Below, one piece after another: positions 1 through 10,247 of a stretch of 33,488 nucleotides of DNA. Position 1 is the stretch's first letter, and the number at the start of each line of letters is the position of its first letter. Location: contig JALXCV010000160.1 in assembly GCA_026990765.1 (NCBI GenBank), forward strand, positions 1-33,488, given 5' to 3'. The stretch comes from Hyphomicrobiales bacterium (GTDB taxonomy: Bacteria > Pseudomonadota > Alphaproteobacteria > Rhizobiales > Aestuariivirgaceae). The notes beneath the pieces were generated by a model. That model searched no databases, was not told where the DNA came from, and worked only from the letters and a program-made list of their open reading frames with translations. Made by a program: the position numbers and the translations under genes.

Positions 1-93
1 AGATCGCGATTTCGACATCTGGCTGCCTGGTGGGATAAACATTCAAACCGGGCACAAAGGCTCAAACCGGGGGCATGGTGGAAACAGCAATGA
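1..93 (+). CDS. C-terminal end of an unidentified protein (partial)
   Basis: Frame 1 is open from the window edge to a TGA at 91-93, giving about 30 residues rich in Trp, Arg and Lys (it contains AAWWDKHSNRAQ and ends WWKQQ). The stop lies only 8 bp before the ATG of the M15 peptidase, as expected for a co-directional upstream gene in the same transcript. The piece is too short to assign a family. An alternative is that it is just an open stretch: frame 2 is also open across this region, so confidence is low. Confidence 0.35.
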   Translation, partial: RSRFRHLAAWWDKHSNRAQRLKPGAWWKQQ

Positions 94-101
94 GATAATT
101 G

Positions 102-896
102 ATGCAAAAACAAATCATAATCACCATTATTGCCGGCCTGTCCATGTCAGTTTGTCTGATTATATCTCCAGTACTTGCCACAGATGCTATTGATGAGCTG
201 GTTGCCACTTATGAGCATCACATAGCCGGGCGACAGGGCAATATGCTGATCTGGAAAGATGGCAGCCAGATGAAGATTGATGATGGCCTTGAAAAATCTC
301 ACCAGCAGCGTCTTAAACATGCTGATATTGAAGATATGATGCGTCAGGCCTATCCGGTCGGTAAATGCTCTTATGCCAGACCGGCCCGCAATTTTGATCC
401 CGGCAGGGTGCGCAATGATACTTTTTTTCGCAAGATCTATGGTAATTCGGCCAGACAGGTAAAAAGCCACCTTGTGACTGTAAAATGGTTCGGCAGAAGA
501 TTGCGTGTCACCAGTATCAATAATGTTGATGAACAATTGCGAAAGGTGGCTGCTGATCTGGCAAAACTGCCCCGCAAGCTGCGCAAATATCTAGCCCCTT
601 CAGCGGGCACCTTCAACTGGCGCAAAATTGCCGGGACCAGACGCCTGAGTGTCCACAGTTTCGGCGCGGCAATCGATATAAACACCAAATATGCTGATTA
701 CTGGCGCTGGTCAGGCGGCAAGCCCGGTAACGTACCTGCTTATCACAACAAAATACCGGTTGCGATAATTGAAGCCTTTGAAGATCATGGATTTATCTGG
801 GGTGGCAAGTGGTATCATTATGATACCATGCACTTTGAATACCGCCCGGAATTGCTGCGCCCAGCTACTGCAGGTAACTGCGGTAACCAGAGCTGA
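102..896 (+). CDS. M15-family D-Ala-D-Ala carboxypeptidase-like protein, exported
   Basis: The 264-residue protein begins with a signal peptide (hydrophobic IIITIIAGLSMSVCLIISPVLA) that would send it to the periplasm. The C-terminal half carries the zinc-ligand pattern of peptidase family M15: SVHSFGAAIDIN (His near 185, Asp near 192) and the final His in DTMHFEYRP near 244. Family members of this VanY/M15C type trim peptidoglycan stem peptides or act as L,D- or D,D-peptidases. ATG at 102 is preferred over the adjacent TTG at 99. It follows the partial gene ending at 93, so the two may be cotranscribed. The N-terminal ~100 residues are not recognised as a domain. The exact cut site in peptidoglycan cannot be told from sequence. 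Confidence 0.85.
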   Translation: MQKQIIITIIAGLSMSVCLIISPVLATDAIDELVATYEHHIAGRQGNMLIWKDGSQMKIDDGLEKSHQQRLKHADIEDMMRQAYPVGKCSYARPARNFDPGRVRNDTFFRKIYGNSARQVKSHLVTVKWFGRRLRVTSINNVDEQLRKVAADLAKLPRKLRKYLAPSAGTFNWRKIAGTRRLSVHSFGAAIDINTKYADYWRWSGGKPGNVPAYHNKIPVAIIEAFEDHGFIWGGKWYHYDTMHFEYRPELLRPATAGNCGNQS

Positions 897-992
897 TAAA
901 TTATTGTTGCTGGCTTATTTATGACTGGCTCCATAGTCTGGTATGTGTCATTAAGCCGGTAATAGTGACATGCTCAAAGATCGGATTGTTCA

Positions 993-1298
993 ATGGCTAA
1001 ACTGGCAAAAGATTGCAAAACCATGAGCGAAGTTCGCGCCGGTGTCGATGAGGTTGATCGCCAACTGGTGCAACTGATGGCCAAACGCCAGACCTATATG
1101 GCAGCTGCAGCCCGCATCAAACAGTCACGCGAAAAGGTCTATGACAAGGCCCGGATTGATGAGGTGCTGGCAAAGGTGGGGCAAGCTGCCCAAAAAAGTG
1201 GTCTGAGTGAGGTTCTGGCTGAAAATGTCTGGAAGGTTCTGATTAAGCAATCAATAGATTATGAGTTTGAACAATGGGATAAAATCCGCAAGGAATGA
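993..1298 (+). CDS. Chorismate mutase, AroQ (type II) fold
   Basis: The 101-residue all-helical protein has the AroQ pattern: an N-terminal helix with VRAGVDEVDRQLVQLMAKRQ (the Arg and Lys that grip chorismate), a second helix with Arg and Lys around KQSREKVYDKARIDEVL, and a C-terminal helix with the Glu/Gln region. Length matches stand-alone monofunctional chorismate mutases and isochorismate-pyruvate lyases of the PchB type. It would convert chorismate to prephenate for Phe/Tyr synthesis in the cytoplasm. No aromatic amino-acid gene is adjacent. A PchB-like lyase role cannot be excluded, but no siderophore genes are nearby. Confidence 0.85.
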   Translation: MAKLAKDCKTMSEVRAGVDEVDRQLVQLMAKRQTYMAAAARIKQSREKVYDKARIDEVLAKVGQAAQKSGLSEVLAENVWKVLIKQSIDYEFEQWDKIRKE

Positions 1299-1402
1299 TT
1301 AATCTTGCAGCCTGATTGCGACATGTTGACTGGTTGCAAATGTTCAGCCAGACACAAAGTTAAACTGTGGGGCTAACAACATGACCGATAGGGAATAATA
1401 AA

Positions 1403-2284
1403 ATGAGTTCGCCACAAGCAACGATCACCCCTCCAATCCCTGATCACTCCAGATATATCGAGTTTGCCGGGCTGCATGGCAAGGATGTGACCGAGGTACT
1501 GAAATCCTTGAAATCACTGGAACTGAACGACCAGATACTCGTCGGATTTGGTCCCGGACTGGTTTCAGGGCTGGACAAATCCATTACCGGTCTGCACGGT
1601 TTCAAAAGTCTGACCGGACCTGGAGTAGAAGTACCCGCCACCCAGGGCGATCTCCTGTGCTGGATTCGCGGGGATGATCGCGGTGAAATAGCCAGGCTGT
1701 CACGCGTTTTTATCAGGCTGGTTGCTTCAGCATTCAGGCCAGTGCGCATAATTAACGGCTTTAAGTACAAAACCGGCCTTGACCTTACCGGCTATGAAGA
1801 TGGAACCGAAAATCCCACCGGTGATGCTGCCGATGCAGCAGCTTTTGTTTCCGGTGCCGGGCATGGGCTTGACGGTTCAAGCTTTGTCGCAGTCCAGCAA
1901 TGGCTGCATGACATGGATGTATTTGATAAATACAGCACCGATGATACTGACGATATGATCGGGCGCCGGCAAAGTGACAATGTCGAATTTGAAGGCTCAC
2001 CAGTTTCAGCCCATGTCAAACGCACCGCCCAGGAATCATTCACTCCTGAAGCCTTCGTGCTGCGCCGCTCCATGCCCTGGAGCAATGCAGATGGTGAAGG
2101 TCTGATGTTTGTTGCTTTTGGCAAATCCTTTGATGCTTACGAAGCCCAGATGCGCCGTATGACGGGGCTTGAAGATGGCATTGTTGATGCCCTGTTCAAA
2201 TTCAGCCGCCCGATAAGCGGCGCCAATTACTGGTGCCCGCCCGTCAGTGATGGACGGCTTGATCTGTCTGCAATCGGGATTTAG
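1403..2284 (+). CDS. Dyp-type (dye-decolourising) heme peroxidase
   Basis: The 293-residue protein has the family hallmark GYEDGTENP (GxxDG, catalytic Asp near residue 133) and a later SAHVKRT segment with the probable proximal heme His near 204, followed by the conserved RRSMPW and GLMFVAFGKS blocks. Size and lack of any signal peptide fit the shorter cytoplasmic or encapsulin-type B class, which uses peroxide to oxidise phenolic or dye substrates or releases iron from heme. An AGGGAA ribosome site lies about 8 bases before the ATG. No encapsulin gene is visible beside it, so its cargo or partner context is unknown. Confidence 0.93.
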   Translation: MSSPQATITPPIPDHSRYIEFAGLHGKDVTEVLKSLKSLELNDQILVGFGPGLVSGLDKSITGLHGFKSLTGPGVEVPATQGDLLCWIRGDDRGEIARLSRVFIRLVASAFRPVRIINGFKYKTGLDLTGYEDGTENPTGDAADAAAFVSGAGHGLDGSSFVAVQQWLHDMDVFDKYSTDDTDDMIGRRQSDNVEFEGSPVSAHVKRTAQESFTPEAFVLRRSMPWSNADGEGLMFVAFGKSFDAYEAQMRRMTGLEDGIVDALFKFSRPISGANYWCPPVSDGRLDLSAIGI

Positions 2285-2404
2285 CATTGGTTTTGAAAAT
2301 CTGATATTCCAAAATCTCCAGAAAGGGATATCTTCCCCGCAAGGGTGGTAGGGAGAGGTCTGGCTCATTGGATTGGAGCTTCGGGTCAGCTAAAAACAAA
2401 TCAG

Positions 2405-2438
2405 GTGACTGTCTGCAACCAGATAGTCACTTCTTTTT
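2405..2438 (+). terminator. Rho-independent terminator after the Dyp peroxidase gene
   Basis: An 11-bp stem (2405-2415 with 2420-2430, one G-U pair) closed by the 4-base loop CAAC is followed by TTCTTTTT on the + strand. It lies about 120 bp after the peroxidase stop and overlaps the last codons of the oppositely oriented XRE gene, so convergent transcripts would meet here. Confidence 0.7.
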
Positions 2439-2645
2439 AGGCTTGTTGCCATCAAAGTCCCTGACATCCTTGCTGATAGCATAACAGGCAAGCCGGATAT
2501 ATTTGGGAATGATGACTTTTCGCCCGTCTCGCTCCCCCTTTTCATAATATTGAATAATACGCTTTTTAAGGCCAAGCAGATCGGCAGCACCTTTCTGCTT
2601 GAGCTTGAGCGATTTGCGCCATTCCTTGAACTGTTCCGGTGTCAT
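2427..2645 (-). CDS. Small XRE-family helix-turn-helix regulator
   Basis: The 72-residue protein is almost entirely one HTH: MTPEQFKEWRKSL, then KQKGAADLLGLKKRIIQYYEKG, the Cro/CI-type order of helices 1 to 4, with a short basic tail (NKPKKK). There is no sensor domain, as in phage-repressor-like or antitoxin-like regulators. An AGG lies about 7 bases upstream of the ATG. Its promoter region holds three copies of a GYGCACAT element at exact 31-bp spacing (2691-2760), the likely autoregulatory operator. No toxin gene is adjacent, so a toxin-antitoxin role is not supported. Confidence 0.8.
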   Translation of the reverse strand: MTPEQFKEWRKSLKLKQKGAADLLGLKKRIIQYYEKGERDGRKVIIPKYIRLACYAISKDVRDFDGNKPKKK

Positions 2646-2690
2646 GGACCTGTTTTACAACTGTGCGCTTAATAATCCAAGATGGTATTT

Positions 2691-2760
2691 GCGCACATGG
2701 TGCATATTTTTATTTACAAAAGTGCACATATTGCGTATATACTCAGAAAAAAGTGCACAT
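2691..2760. repeat. Three GYGCACAT elements phased at 31 bp (probable operator array)
   Basis: GCGCACAT at 2691-2698, GTGCACAT at 2722-2729 and GTGCACAT at 2753-2760 are each exactly 31 bp apart, close to three helical turns. The last two extend to a perfect 12-mer AAAAGTGCACAT (2718-2729 and 2749-2760), and the first two share a TGCRTAT block downstream. The array sits 46-118 bp upstream of the XRE gene and between it and the divergent Na/Pi cotransporter gene. Cooperative binding by the XRE protein on one DNA face is the simplest reading, but this is inference. Confidence 0.65.
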
Positions 2761-2925
2761 TGTGCCGCTGATTCTTTTAAGGCCATGGATGTAATTCCAA
2801 CATAGAAAAATGTATCCGATAAAAATTTCAAACATGAAGCTTGCTGGTTCAGGCCGGCAAATACCCCGCTTTTATTTTGGTAATGGCTATCTATGCCTTG
2901 TCTCAACAGGGCCGGGGTTGCAATA

Positions 2926-4578
2926 ATGAGCGCAACTCATGCCTTGATCCAGATTCTGGGTGGTGTAGCCTTGCTGTTATGGGGCCTTTACATGGTCCGC
3001 ACCGGCATTATTCGCGGCTTTGGCGCCCAGTTGCGCAATGTCATATCTCGCGGTGTATCAAACCGCTTTCGGGCATTGCTTGCCGGCATGGGCGTTACCA
3101 TGATCGTGCAAAGCAGCACCGCTACGGCCATGATTGTTGCCTCTTTTGCCAATAGCGGTTTTATGGATGTAGCACCGGCACTGGCTGTGATGCTGGGGGC
3201 TGATATCGCCACTACACTGGTTGCCCAGTTACTGTCACTTGATCTGTCGCTTTTGTCACCTTTGCTTATTCTGACCGGCGTGGTGATGAACAAGCTGCTG
3301 AAACATTCAGTGCGCCGCCAGATTGCCCGTGCCGGTATCGGGCTTGGCCTGATGCTGCTGGCGCTGCGTATCATTGTCAGCACCTCAGAACCTTTGCGTG
3401 ATTCCAATGTGTTGCTGGTAATGTTTTCATCCATGTCGGGTGATCCGCTTATTGCCCTGATCATTGCTTCCATACTGACATGGCTGGCCCATTCTTCACT
3501 GGCTGTTGTCCTGCTTGTCATGTCATTTGTCTCTGCCGGAGTCATGGATGTGCAGCTTGCCCTGACCATGGTTCTGGGAGCAAATCTTGGTGGAGTAATT
3601 CCACCGATAGTTGCCACCATGAATGAGGGTGTTGATGCCCGCCGTGTAACTTTTGGCAATGCGGCTTTCAAGATTATCGGGGTTTTGATATGTCTGCCAC
3701 TGGTGCCATATATCCAGCCATATTTATTGCAGTTTGAAGCAGCGCCAGCCCGCCAGATTGTTAATTTTCACACGGTTTTCAATATTGGACTGGCAGTGGT
3801 TTTCATCCTGCTGGTTCCTGTTGCTGCTACCTTGCTGAAACGGTTCCTGCCGGATACCGGCAATGTAGTTGACAATGAACAGACCCAGTTTCTTGACAGT
3901 ACAGCCATTGAAACCCCGATTGTTGCACTAAGCTGTGCCACGAGGGAATCCTTGCGCATGGCTGAATATGTGGAAACCATGATTCAGGGCGTAAGGGTTT
4001 CGCTTGAAGAAAACAGCAATGATAAAACCGCCGATCTGATCGACATGGATAATCTGGTTGATTCATCTTATGAGGATATCAAAATCTATCTGACCAGCGT
4101 TGCCCGTCAGGAAGTTGATGATAATGAAAGCCGCCGGATTGTGGAGATCCTGTCTTTTACCACCAGCATGGAACATATTGGCGATATCACCGAAAACTTG
4201 CTGGAACTGGCCACCCGCAAATCGCGCGAGCAATTGCAGTTCTCAAAAGAAGGGATGGCTGAAATCTATGAGTTGCATGACAAGGTGGCAACCAATCTGA
4301 AACTGGCCATGACCGTTTTCATGACCGGTGATGTGGCCATTGCCCGCAAGCTGATAAGTGAAAAGCGCCGGGTCAATGCGCTTGAACGCCAGGGCATGGA
4401 AAAGCACATTGAACGCCTGCATGCAGGCCACAGGGAGAGTATTGAAACCAGTGCGCTTTATGTGGATATGCTACGGGACCTGCGCCGCATTCACTCGCAT
4501 CTGGCAACTGTTGCCTATCCGATACTCGACAAGGCAGGCGAATTGCGCAAGACCCGTCTGAAAAAACGCAGCAAATAG
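2926..4578 (+). CDS. Na/phosphate cotransporter with C-terminal PhoU-like domain
   Basis: The first ~330 residues are hydrophobic with the duplicated Na/Pi-cotransporter repeat, visible as VQSSTATAMIVASFANSG and the degenerate partner AHSSLAVVLLVMSFVSAG (canonical QSS motif). From about residue 340 a helical, charged PhoU-like region follows (ESLRMAEYVETMIQGV; SFTTSMEHIGDITENLLEL). This is the NptA/YjbB architecture, which moves phosphate with sodium across the inner membrane. ATG at 2926 (MSATHALIQILGG) is chosen because the upstream in-frame ATG at 2893 adds only a short polar stretch without a good ribosome site. Direction of transport (uptake or efflux) is not readable from sequence. Confidence 0.88.
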   Translation: MSATHALIQILGGVALLLWGLYMVRTGIIRGFGAQLRNVISRGVSNRFRALLAGMGVTMIVQSSTATAMIVASFANSGFMDVAPALAVMLGADIATTLVAQLLSLDLSLLSPLLILTGVVMNKLLKHSVRRQIARAGIGLGLMLLALRIIVSTSEPLRDSNVLLVMFSSMSGDPLIALIIASILTWLAHSSLAVVLLVMSFVSAGVMDVQLALTMVLGANLGGVIPPIVATMNEGVDARRVTFGNAAFKIIGVLICLPLVPYIQPYLLQFEAAPARQIVNFHTVFNIGLAVVFILLVPVAATLLKRFLPDTGNVVDNEQTQFLDSTAIETPIVALSCATRESLRMAEYVETMIQGVRVSLEENSNDKTADLIDMDNLVDSSYEDIKIYLTSVARQEVDDNESRRIVEILSFTTSMEHIGDITENLLELATRKSREQLQFSKEGMAEIYELHDKVATNLKLAMTVFMTGDVAIARKLISEKRRVNALERQGMEKHIERLHAGHRESIETSALYVDMLRDLRRIHSHLATVAYPILDKAGELRKTRLKKRSK

Positions 4579-4605
4579 TACAGCGTCAGGCCATGAGGTC
4601 ATCAG

Positions 4606-4641
4606 GAAAAGCTATCCGACGCAGCCATTTTATAGCTTTTC
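4606..4641. terminator. Likely bidirectional terminator between convergent genes
   Basis: GAAAAGCTAT (4606-4615) and ATAGCTTTTC (4632-4641) form a perfect 10-bp inverted repeat around a 16-base loop. A and T runs inside the arms would give U-rich RNA ends in either direction. It lies between the stop of the Na/Pi cotransporter and the stop of the flavin reductase. Confidence 0.55.
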
Positions 4642-4648
4642 AATTGCT

Positions 4649-5290
4649 TTAAGGCCGCTTGATCTCGAATACTTCGCTAATGGTTGAGTAATCAAGATAT
4701 CCGAGCCGGGCGACCGGCCTGGTATGAGTAACATCAAACCGCCCGTTTCTGATTGCTTCATCGGCAATATGAACCCCGCTAACCTGACCGATAATCATAT
4801 GGCTGTTGGTAACATTGCCATCCAGATCAACCGGGTTTATCACCTGCAATAATTTACACTCCAGCGCTGCATAGGCATCTGCCACATGTGGGACTTTTAC
4901 GGTTTTGCCGGGAGCGGATGCTATCGAGGCAAAATCAAACTCGCTGACATCAGGTGCACAATTGACCGCGCACATATTCATTACTTCTTTCAAATTGTCG
5001 CTGACAAAATTGCAGACAAACTCACCGGTTTCCACCGCATTACGGGCGCTGTCTTTCAGGTTGCTGGATGCAAACATGACCAGATGCGGGTCAGTACCAA
5101 CCGCATTGAAAAAGCTGTATGGCGCCAGATTGGCAACCCCATCCTTTGACAGTGTCGAAATCCAGCCAATTGGCCGCGGTGAAATAATTGCCTTGAACGG
5201 ATCATAATCAAGATTATGCCGGTTTCCGGCGGTTTCATAAAACAATTGGGGTAACTCCTGAATGGGGATTTGTGCCGGTTCTGTGTTCAA
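4649..5290 (-). CDS. Flavin reductase-like (FMN-binding split barrel) protein
   Basis: The 213-residue protein shows the flavin-reductase-domain pattern: PRPIGWISTLSKDGVANLAPYSFFNAV (flavin phosphate and ring contacts), DSARNAVETGEFVCNFV, and a late GQVSGVHI segment. Such proteins bind FMN and reduce it with NAD(P)H for a monooxygenase, or act as flavoredoxins. No partner oxygenase is adjacent. It is transcribed away from the class V PLP gene, sharing a ~230-bp divergent upstream region. Substrate and physiological partner are unknown. Confidence 0.85.
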   Translation of the reverse strand: MNTEPAQIPIQELPQLFYETAGNRHNLDYDPFKAIISPRPIGWISTLSKDGVANLAPYSFFNAVGTDPHLVMFASSNLKDSARNAVETGEFVCNFVSDNLKEVMNMCAVNCAPDVSEFDFASIASAPGKTVKVPHVADAYAALECKLLQVINPVDLDGNVTNSHMIIGQVSGVHIADEAIRNGRFDVTHTRPVARLGYLDYSTISEVFEIKRP

Positions 5291-5522
5291 CCTTGCTGCA
5301 GGCTTAAAGTCAGCGTTGTTACCATATTGTAAGCTGCTTTTCCACTAAACGGAAGTATTATCCTCCAAACTAGCCAATATGTGTCTATTTGTAGCGTAAT
5401 ACCGGCAATCCTTGAACATGGCACGCTGGAGAACAGGGACCTCAGCTTTCACTCAACAGCCATAAGTGCTAGCTGATACCAGTGAGTGTTTTGGGTGCAA
5501 ACAAGTTATTGGATATTCCTTG

Positions 5523-6710
5523 ATGCTGGATATTGAACAAATCAGAAGCCATACGCCCGGCGTGTCTGAATCAACCCATTTGTTAGCCTGTGGATCAGCC
5601 CTGATGCCACAGCAGGTGGTTGATGCGATTATTGACCATACACAGCTTGAAGTGCGAATTGGCGGATATGAGGCCCACGCATATCGAAAAGCAGAACTGG
5701 AAGCCGTTTATGATCTTGTCGCCAGTCATATCGGGGCAAAGACCAATGAGATAGCACTGGTTGAGAATGCCACAGTTGCCTGGTGTCAGGCCTTTTATGC
5801 CTTGCCACTTAAATCAGGTGACCGGATTTTGACCTGTGAAGCTGAATATGCAGCCAATTATCTGGCATTTCTGCAACGCGCCCGCCGCGATAATCTGAAA
5901 ATTGATGTGATCCCCGGTGATGCGTCAGGCGCTGTTGATATTCGCGCTCTGGAAGCAATGATTGATGACAATGTTGGCCTGATAGCCATCACCTGGATTC
6001 CAACCAATGGCGGGCTGGTCAATCCGGCAGCCGAAATTGGTAAAATTGCCCGCAAACATAATATTCCCTATCTGCTCGATGCCTGTCAGGCTGTTGGCCA
6101 GATGCCGGTTGATGTTGGTGAGCTGCATTGTGATTTCTTATCGGCAACCGGGCGCAAATTCTTGCGCGGTCCGCGCGGCACCGGGTTTTTATATGTTGCT
6201 GAAAAATGGCTTGATATTCTCGAACCCGTAACCATCGACCTGTTCAGCGCCAGCTGGGAATCGGTGAATGAATATAAATTGCGGCGCGATGCCCGTCGCT
6301 TTGAAACCTGGGAAAACTCCTATGCCTTGCGGGCAGGACTTGGTGCTGCATTAAAATATGCTGATGATCTGGGGCTGGCTGGAATTCAACAGCGCGCCTG
6401 GGGGCTGGCAGCATCATTGCGCCAGATGCTCTCGATGCTCAAAACCTGCCAGATCAGGGATGCCGGGTCAGAAAATTGCGCCATTGTCAGCTTTACCATT
6501 GACAATGTTGATCCATTTGCCGCGGTCAGGGAACTTCACCGGCAGGGCATAATCATCGGCACATCCACCCCGAAAAGCACCATGCTGGATGCTATATCGC
6601 GCAATCTGCCGGTCTTGATGCGGGCTGCTCCCCACTACTACAACACTGAAGCAGAGTTGAAACAGCTGGTCATGGCGTTAAAAGCAATATCGGGTCAACA
6701 TTCTATTTGA
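5523..6710 (+). CDS. Class V aminotransferase-fold PLP enzyme (cysteine desulfurase/lyase-like)
   Basis: The 395-residue protein follows the fold-type I class V order: ALVENATVAWCQAFYAL, then ITWIPTNGGLVNPAAEIG, YLLDACQAVGQMPVDV (PLP Asp/Gln) and the PLP-lysine block SATGRKFLRGPRGTGFLYV. The closest groups are cysteine desulfurase-like lyases, isopenicillin-N-epimerase-like proteins and sulfoxide lyases such as EgtE. A dedicated desulfurase active-site Cys loop is not evident near the C-terminus. ATG at 5523 (MLDIEQIRSHTPG) is preferred to the GTG at 5466, whose extra 19 residues look non-conserved. The 3' end overlaps the convergent TadG-like gene by 8 bp. The substrate cannot be stated. Confidence 0.82.
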   Translation: MLDIEQIRSHTPGVSESTHLLACGSALMPQQVVDAIIDHTQLEVRIGGYEAHAYRKAELEAVYDLVASHIGAKTNEIALVENATVAWCQAFYALPLKSGDRILTCEAEYAANYLAFLQRARRDNLKIDVIPGDASGAVDIRALEAMIDDNVGLIAITWIPTNGGLVNPAAEIGKIARKHNIPYLLDACQAVGQMPVDVGELHCDFLSATGRKFLRGPRGTGFLYVAEKWLDILEPVTIDLFSASWESVNEYKLRRDARRFETWENSYALRAGLGAALKYADDLGLAGIQQRAWGLAASLRQMLSMLKTCQIRDAGSENCAIVSFTIDNVDPFAAVRELHRQGIIIGTSTPKSTMLDAISRNLPVLMRAAPHYYNTEAELKQLVMALKAISGQHSI

Positions 6711-8082
6711 CCAGTGTGATATTGCCGGACATGCGTGAAATGTTCCTTGGAAGGGGTACTGGTGAACTTGCATAGTCAGTGTTCAGTACCAGCTTTGGGC
6801 CAGAATTCAATGTAAGCATTCTGGTGACAATAACAGTATAGGCAGATTCTGAGGCAATACCTGAATTTTCGCTGTCGTCATCATCGTCATCATCGTCACT
6901 GTCTTGTTCGTGTCTGTCTTCTTTATCAGTACGTTTTTTCTCAGATGTGCCTGCTCCCGTAGTACCAGAATTGCCATTGCCGGTATTCTTGGCACTGATA
7001 CGAAATTCACTATGCGGGAAATATATGGTTCCCTCTAGTATTCTGGCATAATCAGTAGTGATTTCATGCACATATTCGGTTTCCCGGTCAGGGTCTTCAA
7101 AGAACAGCAATCCTGCCATGGCACCGCTTTCACGGCCCTTGAAGGATATGTCGGCCTTTCCATGAAACCCTATGATTGCATCTGGACCGGTCAGGTAGAA
7201 ACCTACATCCTGGCCCTCCACTTTTGTTGTTGCGGTTATTTCAAATTTACCATCCTTGATAATATAGTCGCCTGCAGAGAAAAACACTTTGGCTTTGCCG
7301 TGAATCTTCAGACCGCCACAATAAACACCTGGCATCAAGGTTGCCTTGCCGCCATTGACTTCAAAATTATTGAAGTCACAACCACCAATAGCTGGCGGTA
7401 TGCGGGATGCTAAAGGATCGGGGACTTTTGGGCAATCAGATATTGCCTGATTTGGGTAATTTTCAACCCCGCCTGCCACCCCCCCGGCAGCACAGGTAAG
7501 ACCGGAACTGATTATTGAACTTCCCCATGCCTCAATTGAACTGACAGCTGTGGAATTGGAATAGATTGTACAATGGTTGGCTTTTAACTGGGATTTTGAA
7601 TAGGCACCGATTGCATGGCCGCGCTCATTCTCAAGCGCCAGAACACATAAAGGCAAACCACTATATGACTGGGCCGTAGCACTGGCAGAAATTGTCTTTA
7701 TTGGTTCAAATCCCATAAATTGCAGGAATCTCACCTTGGTTTTGGCAAAAACATCAAGCTTTACCGATCCTTTATCGGCTGAAACAGTAGCCTTGATATC
7801 AGTAAGTGTCAGATTGTGTTTTATCGCTGAAGTTATATAGGCTTTCGCAATTTCCATCACATGGGAATCTTTTGATCCTGTGGAGCCTGAAAGCTGCAAC
7901 TCCCTGGCACTGGCCAGAACCGCATTATCGGTGATAGACTGCAAATGTCTGTTGGCAGATGATATGGACATGAAGTCCACTGTCCCACCGGCCAGGCCGA
8001 CAAGAATTACAGATGCCATTGCAAACACCAGTGCAACATTGCCTTTAGTATTTCCTGTAAACCCCGGATTCAGAAACCACAT
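6703..8082 (-). CDS. TadG-like (Flp pilus assembly-type) membrane-anchored protein with poly-Asp tract
   Basis: The first ~80 residues match TadE/TadG-like proteins: a short basic lead (FTGNTKGN), one membrane helix (VALVFAMASVILVGLAGG) and then DFMSISSANRHLQSITDNAVLASARE. The middle (about 140-350) is a Gly-rich, beta-repeat-like region with Cys residues (TLMPGVYCGGLKIHGKAKVFFSAGDYII) that would lie outside the membrane. Near residue 395 a run of eight Asp flanked by Ser occurs, possibly binding calcium. No clear ribosome site precedes the ATG at 8082. No tad secretion genes are nearby, so its link to an Flp pilus is by family only. A second TadG-like protein lies at 15011-16432. Confidence 0.72.
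   Translation of the reverse strand: MWFLNPGFTGNTKGNVALVFAMASVILVGLAGGTVDFMSISSANRHLQSITDNAVLASARELQLSGSTGSKDSHVMEIAKAYITSAIKHNLTLTDIKATVSADKGSVKLDVFAKTKVRFLQFMGFEPIKTISASATAQSYSGLPLCVLALENERGHAIGAYSKSQLKANHCTIYSNSTAVSSIEAWGSSIISSGLTCAAGGVAGGVENYPNQAISDCPKVPDPLASRIPPAIGGCDFNNFEVNGGKATLMPGVYCGGLKIHGKAKVFFSAGDYIIKDGKFEITATTKVEGQDVGFYLTGPDAIIGFHGKADISFKGRESGAMAGLLFFEDPDRETEYVHEITTDYARILEGTIYFPHSEFRISAKNTGNGNSGTTGAGTSEKKRTDKEDRHEQDSDDDDDDDDSENSGIASESAYTVIVTRMLTLNSGPKLVLNTDYASSPVPLPRNISRMSGNITLVK
6873..6905 (-). repeat. GAY trinucleotide run encoding the poly-Asp tract
   Basis: On the coding strand this is a run of GAC/GAT codons giving eight consecutive Asp, with DS on one side and S on the other. 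The mixed codons (period of three codons, GACGATGAT) look like internal triplet duplication. Such tracts can change length by replication slippage without breaking the frame. Confidence 0.7.
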
Positions 8083-9821
<1,739 letters not shown>

Positions 9822-9909
9822 AGTGTTTGTGCTTCAGACAAAACATGAAACACTATAAGCAAGAATTGCCGGGGACCGGATTACAGTTCCGGCCCCTGAT
9901 ACTTGTCGT

Positions 9910-10218
9910 TTACAGCCGCTTTTTTACATCATCTGCAAAATCTTCATAGCGGCGCAGCGCCTTGACTGTGACATTAACATACTGGCCATGCAGCTTCATG
10001 ATTGGCAGATCAAACAGTACTGCATCCAGATCATCCACACTGTCAAAATCCACAATGGCGATGACCCTGCGCTCGCCAACCACTTTCCACAGATCAACCA
10101 CAGCCCCTGCTGCCTTGGCACCAAGTGCGGCATCGGCTTCTTCAGCCCAGATTTTGAACAGATCCTGCTGGCTCTGGTCTGCCCCATACTCAACCTTGAA
10201 GTCTAAATGAAATAACAT
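9910..10218 (-). CDS. Muconolactone delta-isomerase-like protein
   Basis: The 102-residue protein has the muconolactone isomerase (ferredoxin-like, dimeric alpha/beta) layout: MLFHLDFKVEY at the start, a helix with DLFKIWAEEADAALGAKAAGAV, then VDLWKVVGERRVIAIVDFDSVDDLDAVLFDLPIM, matching the family's LWRVVG and DLPLF-type blocks. True CatC acts in the catechol branch of the beta-ketoadipate pathway. No other cat genes are seen, so it may be a related isomerase with a different substrate. It is preceded by the glyoxalase gene on the same strand (29 bp apart) with a TTTCCTCC-type complement just upstream of the ATG, i.e. a strong GGAGG ribosome site. Confidence 0.72.
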   Translation of the reverse strand: MLFHLDFKVEYGADQSQQDLFKIWAEEADAALGAKAAGAVVDLWKVVGERRVIAIVDFDSVDDLDAVLFDLPIMKLHGQYVNVTVKALRRYEDFADDVKKRL

Positions 10219-10247
10219 GTTGTTTCCTCCTGTGTGTTTTTTGTTGT

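Noticed and set aside
2285-2404. Possible tRNA or structured RNA after the Dyp peroxidase gene
   Set aside because: No cloverleaf or TTCRA arm could be placed; the only convincing structure is the terminator at 2405-2438.
2427-2645. Antitoxin of a toxin-antitoxin pair
   Set aside because: No toxin-sized gene is adjacent on the same strand; the flanking frames are shadows of other genes or non-coding.
2655-2906. 83-residue minus-strand frame over the operator array
   Set aside because: It covers the 31-bp-phased repeats and shows no family pattern; treated as chance.
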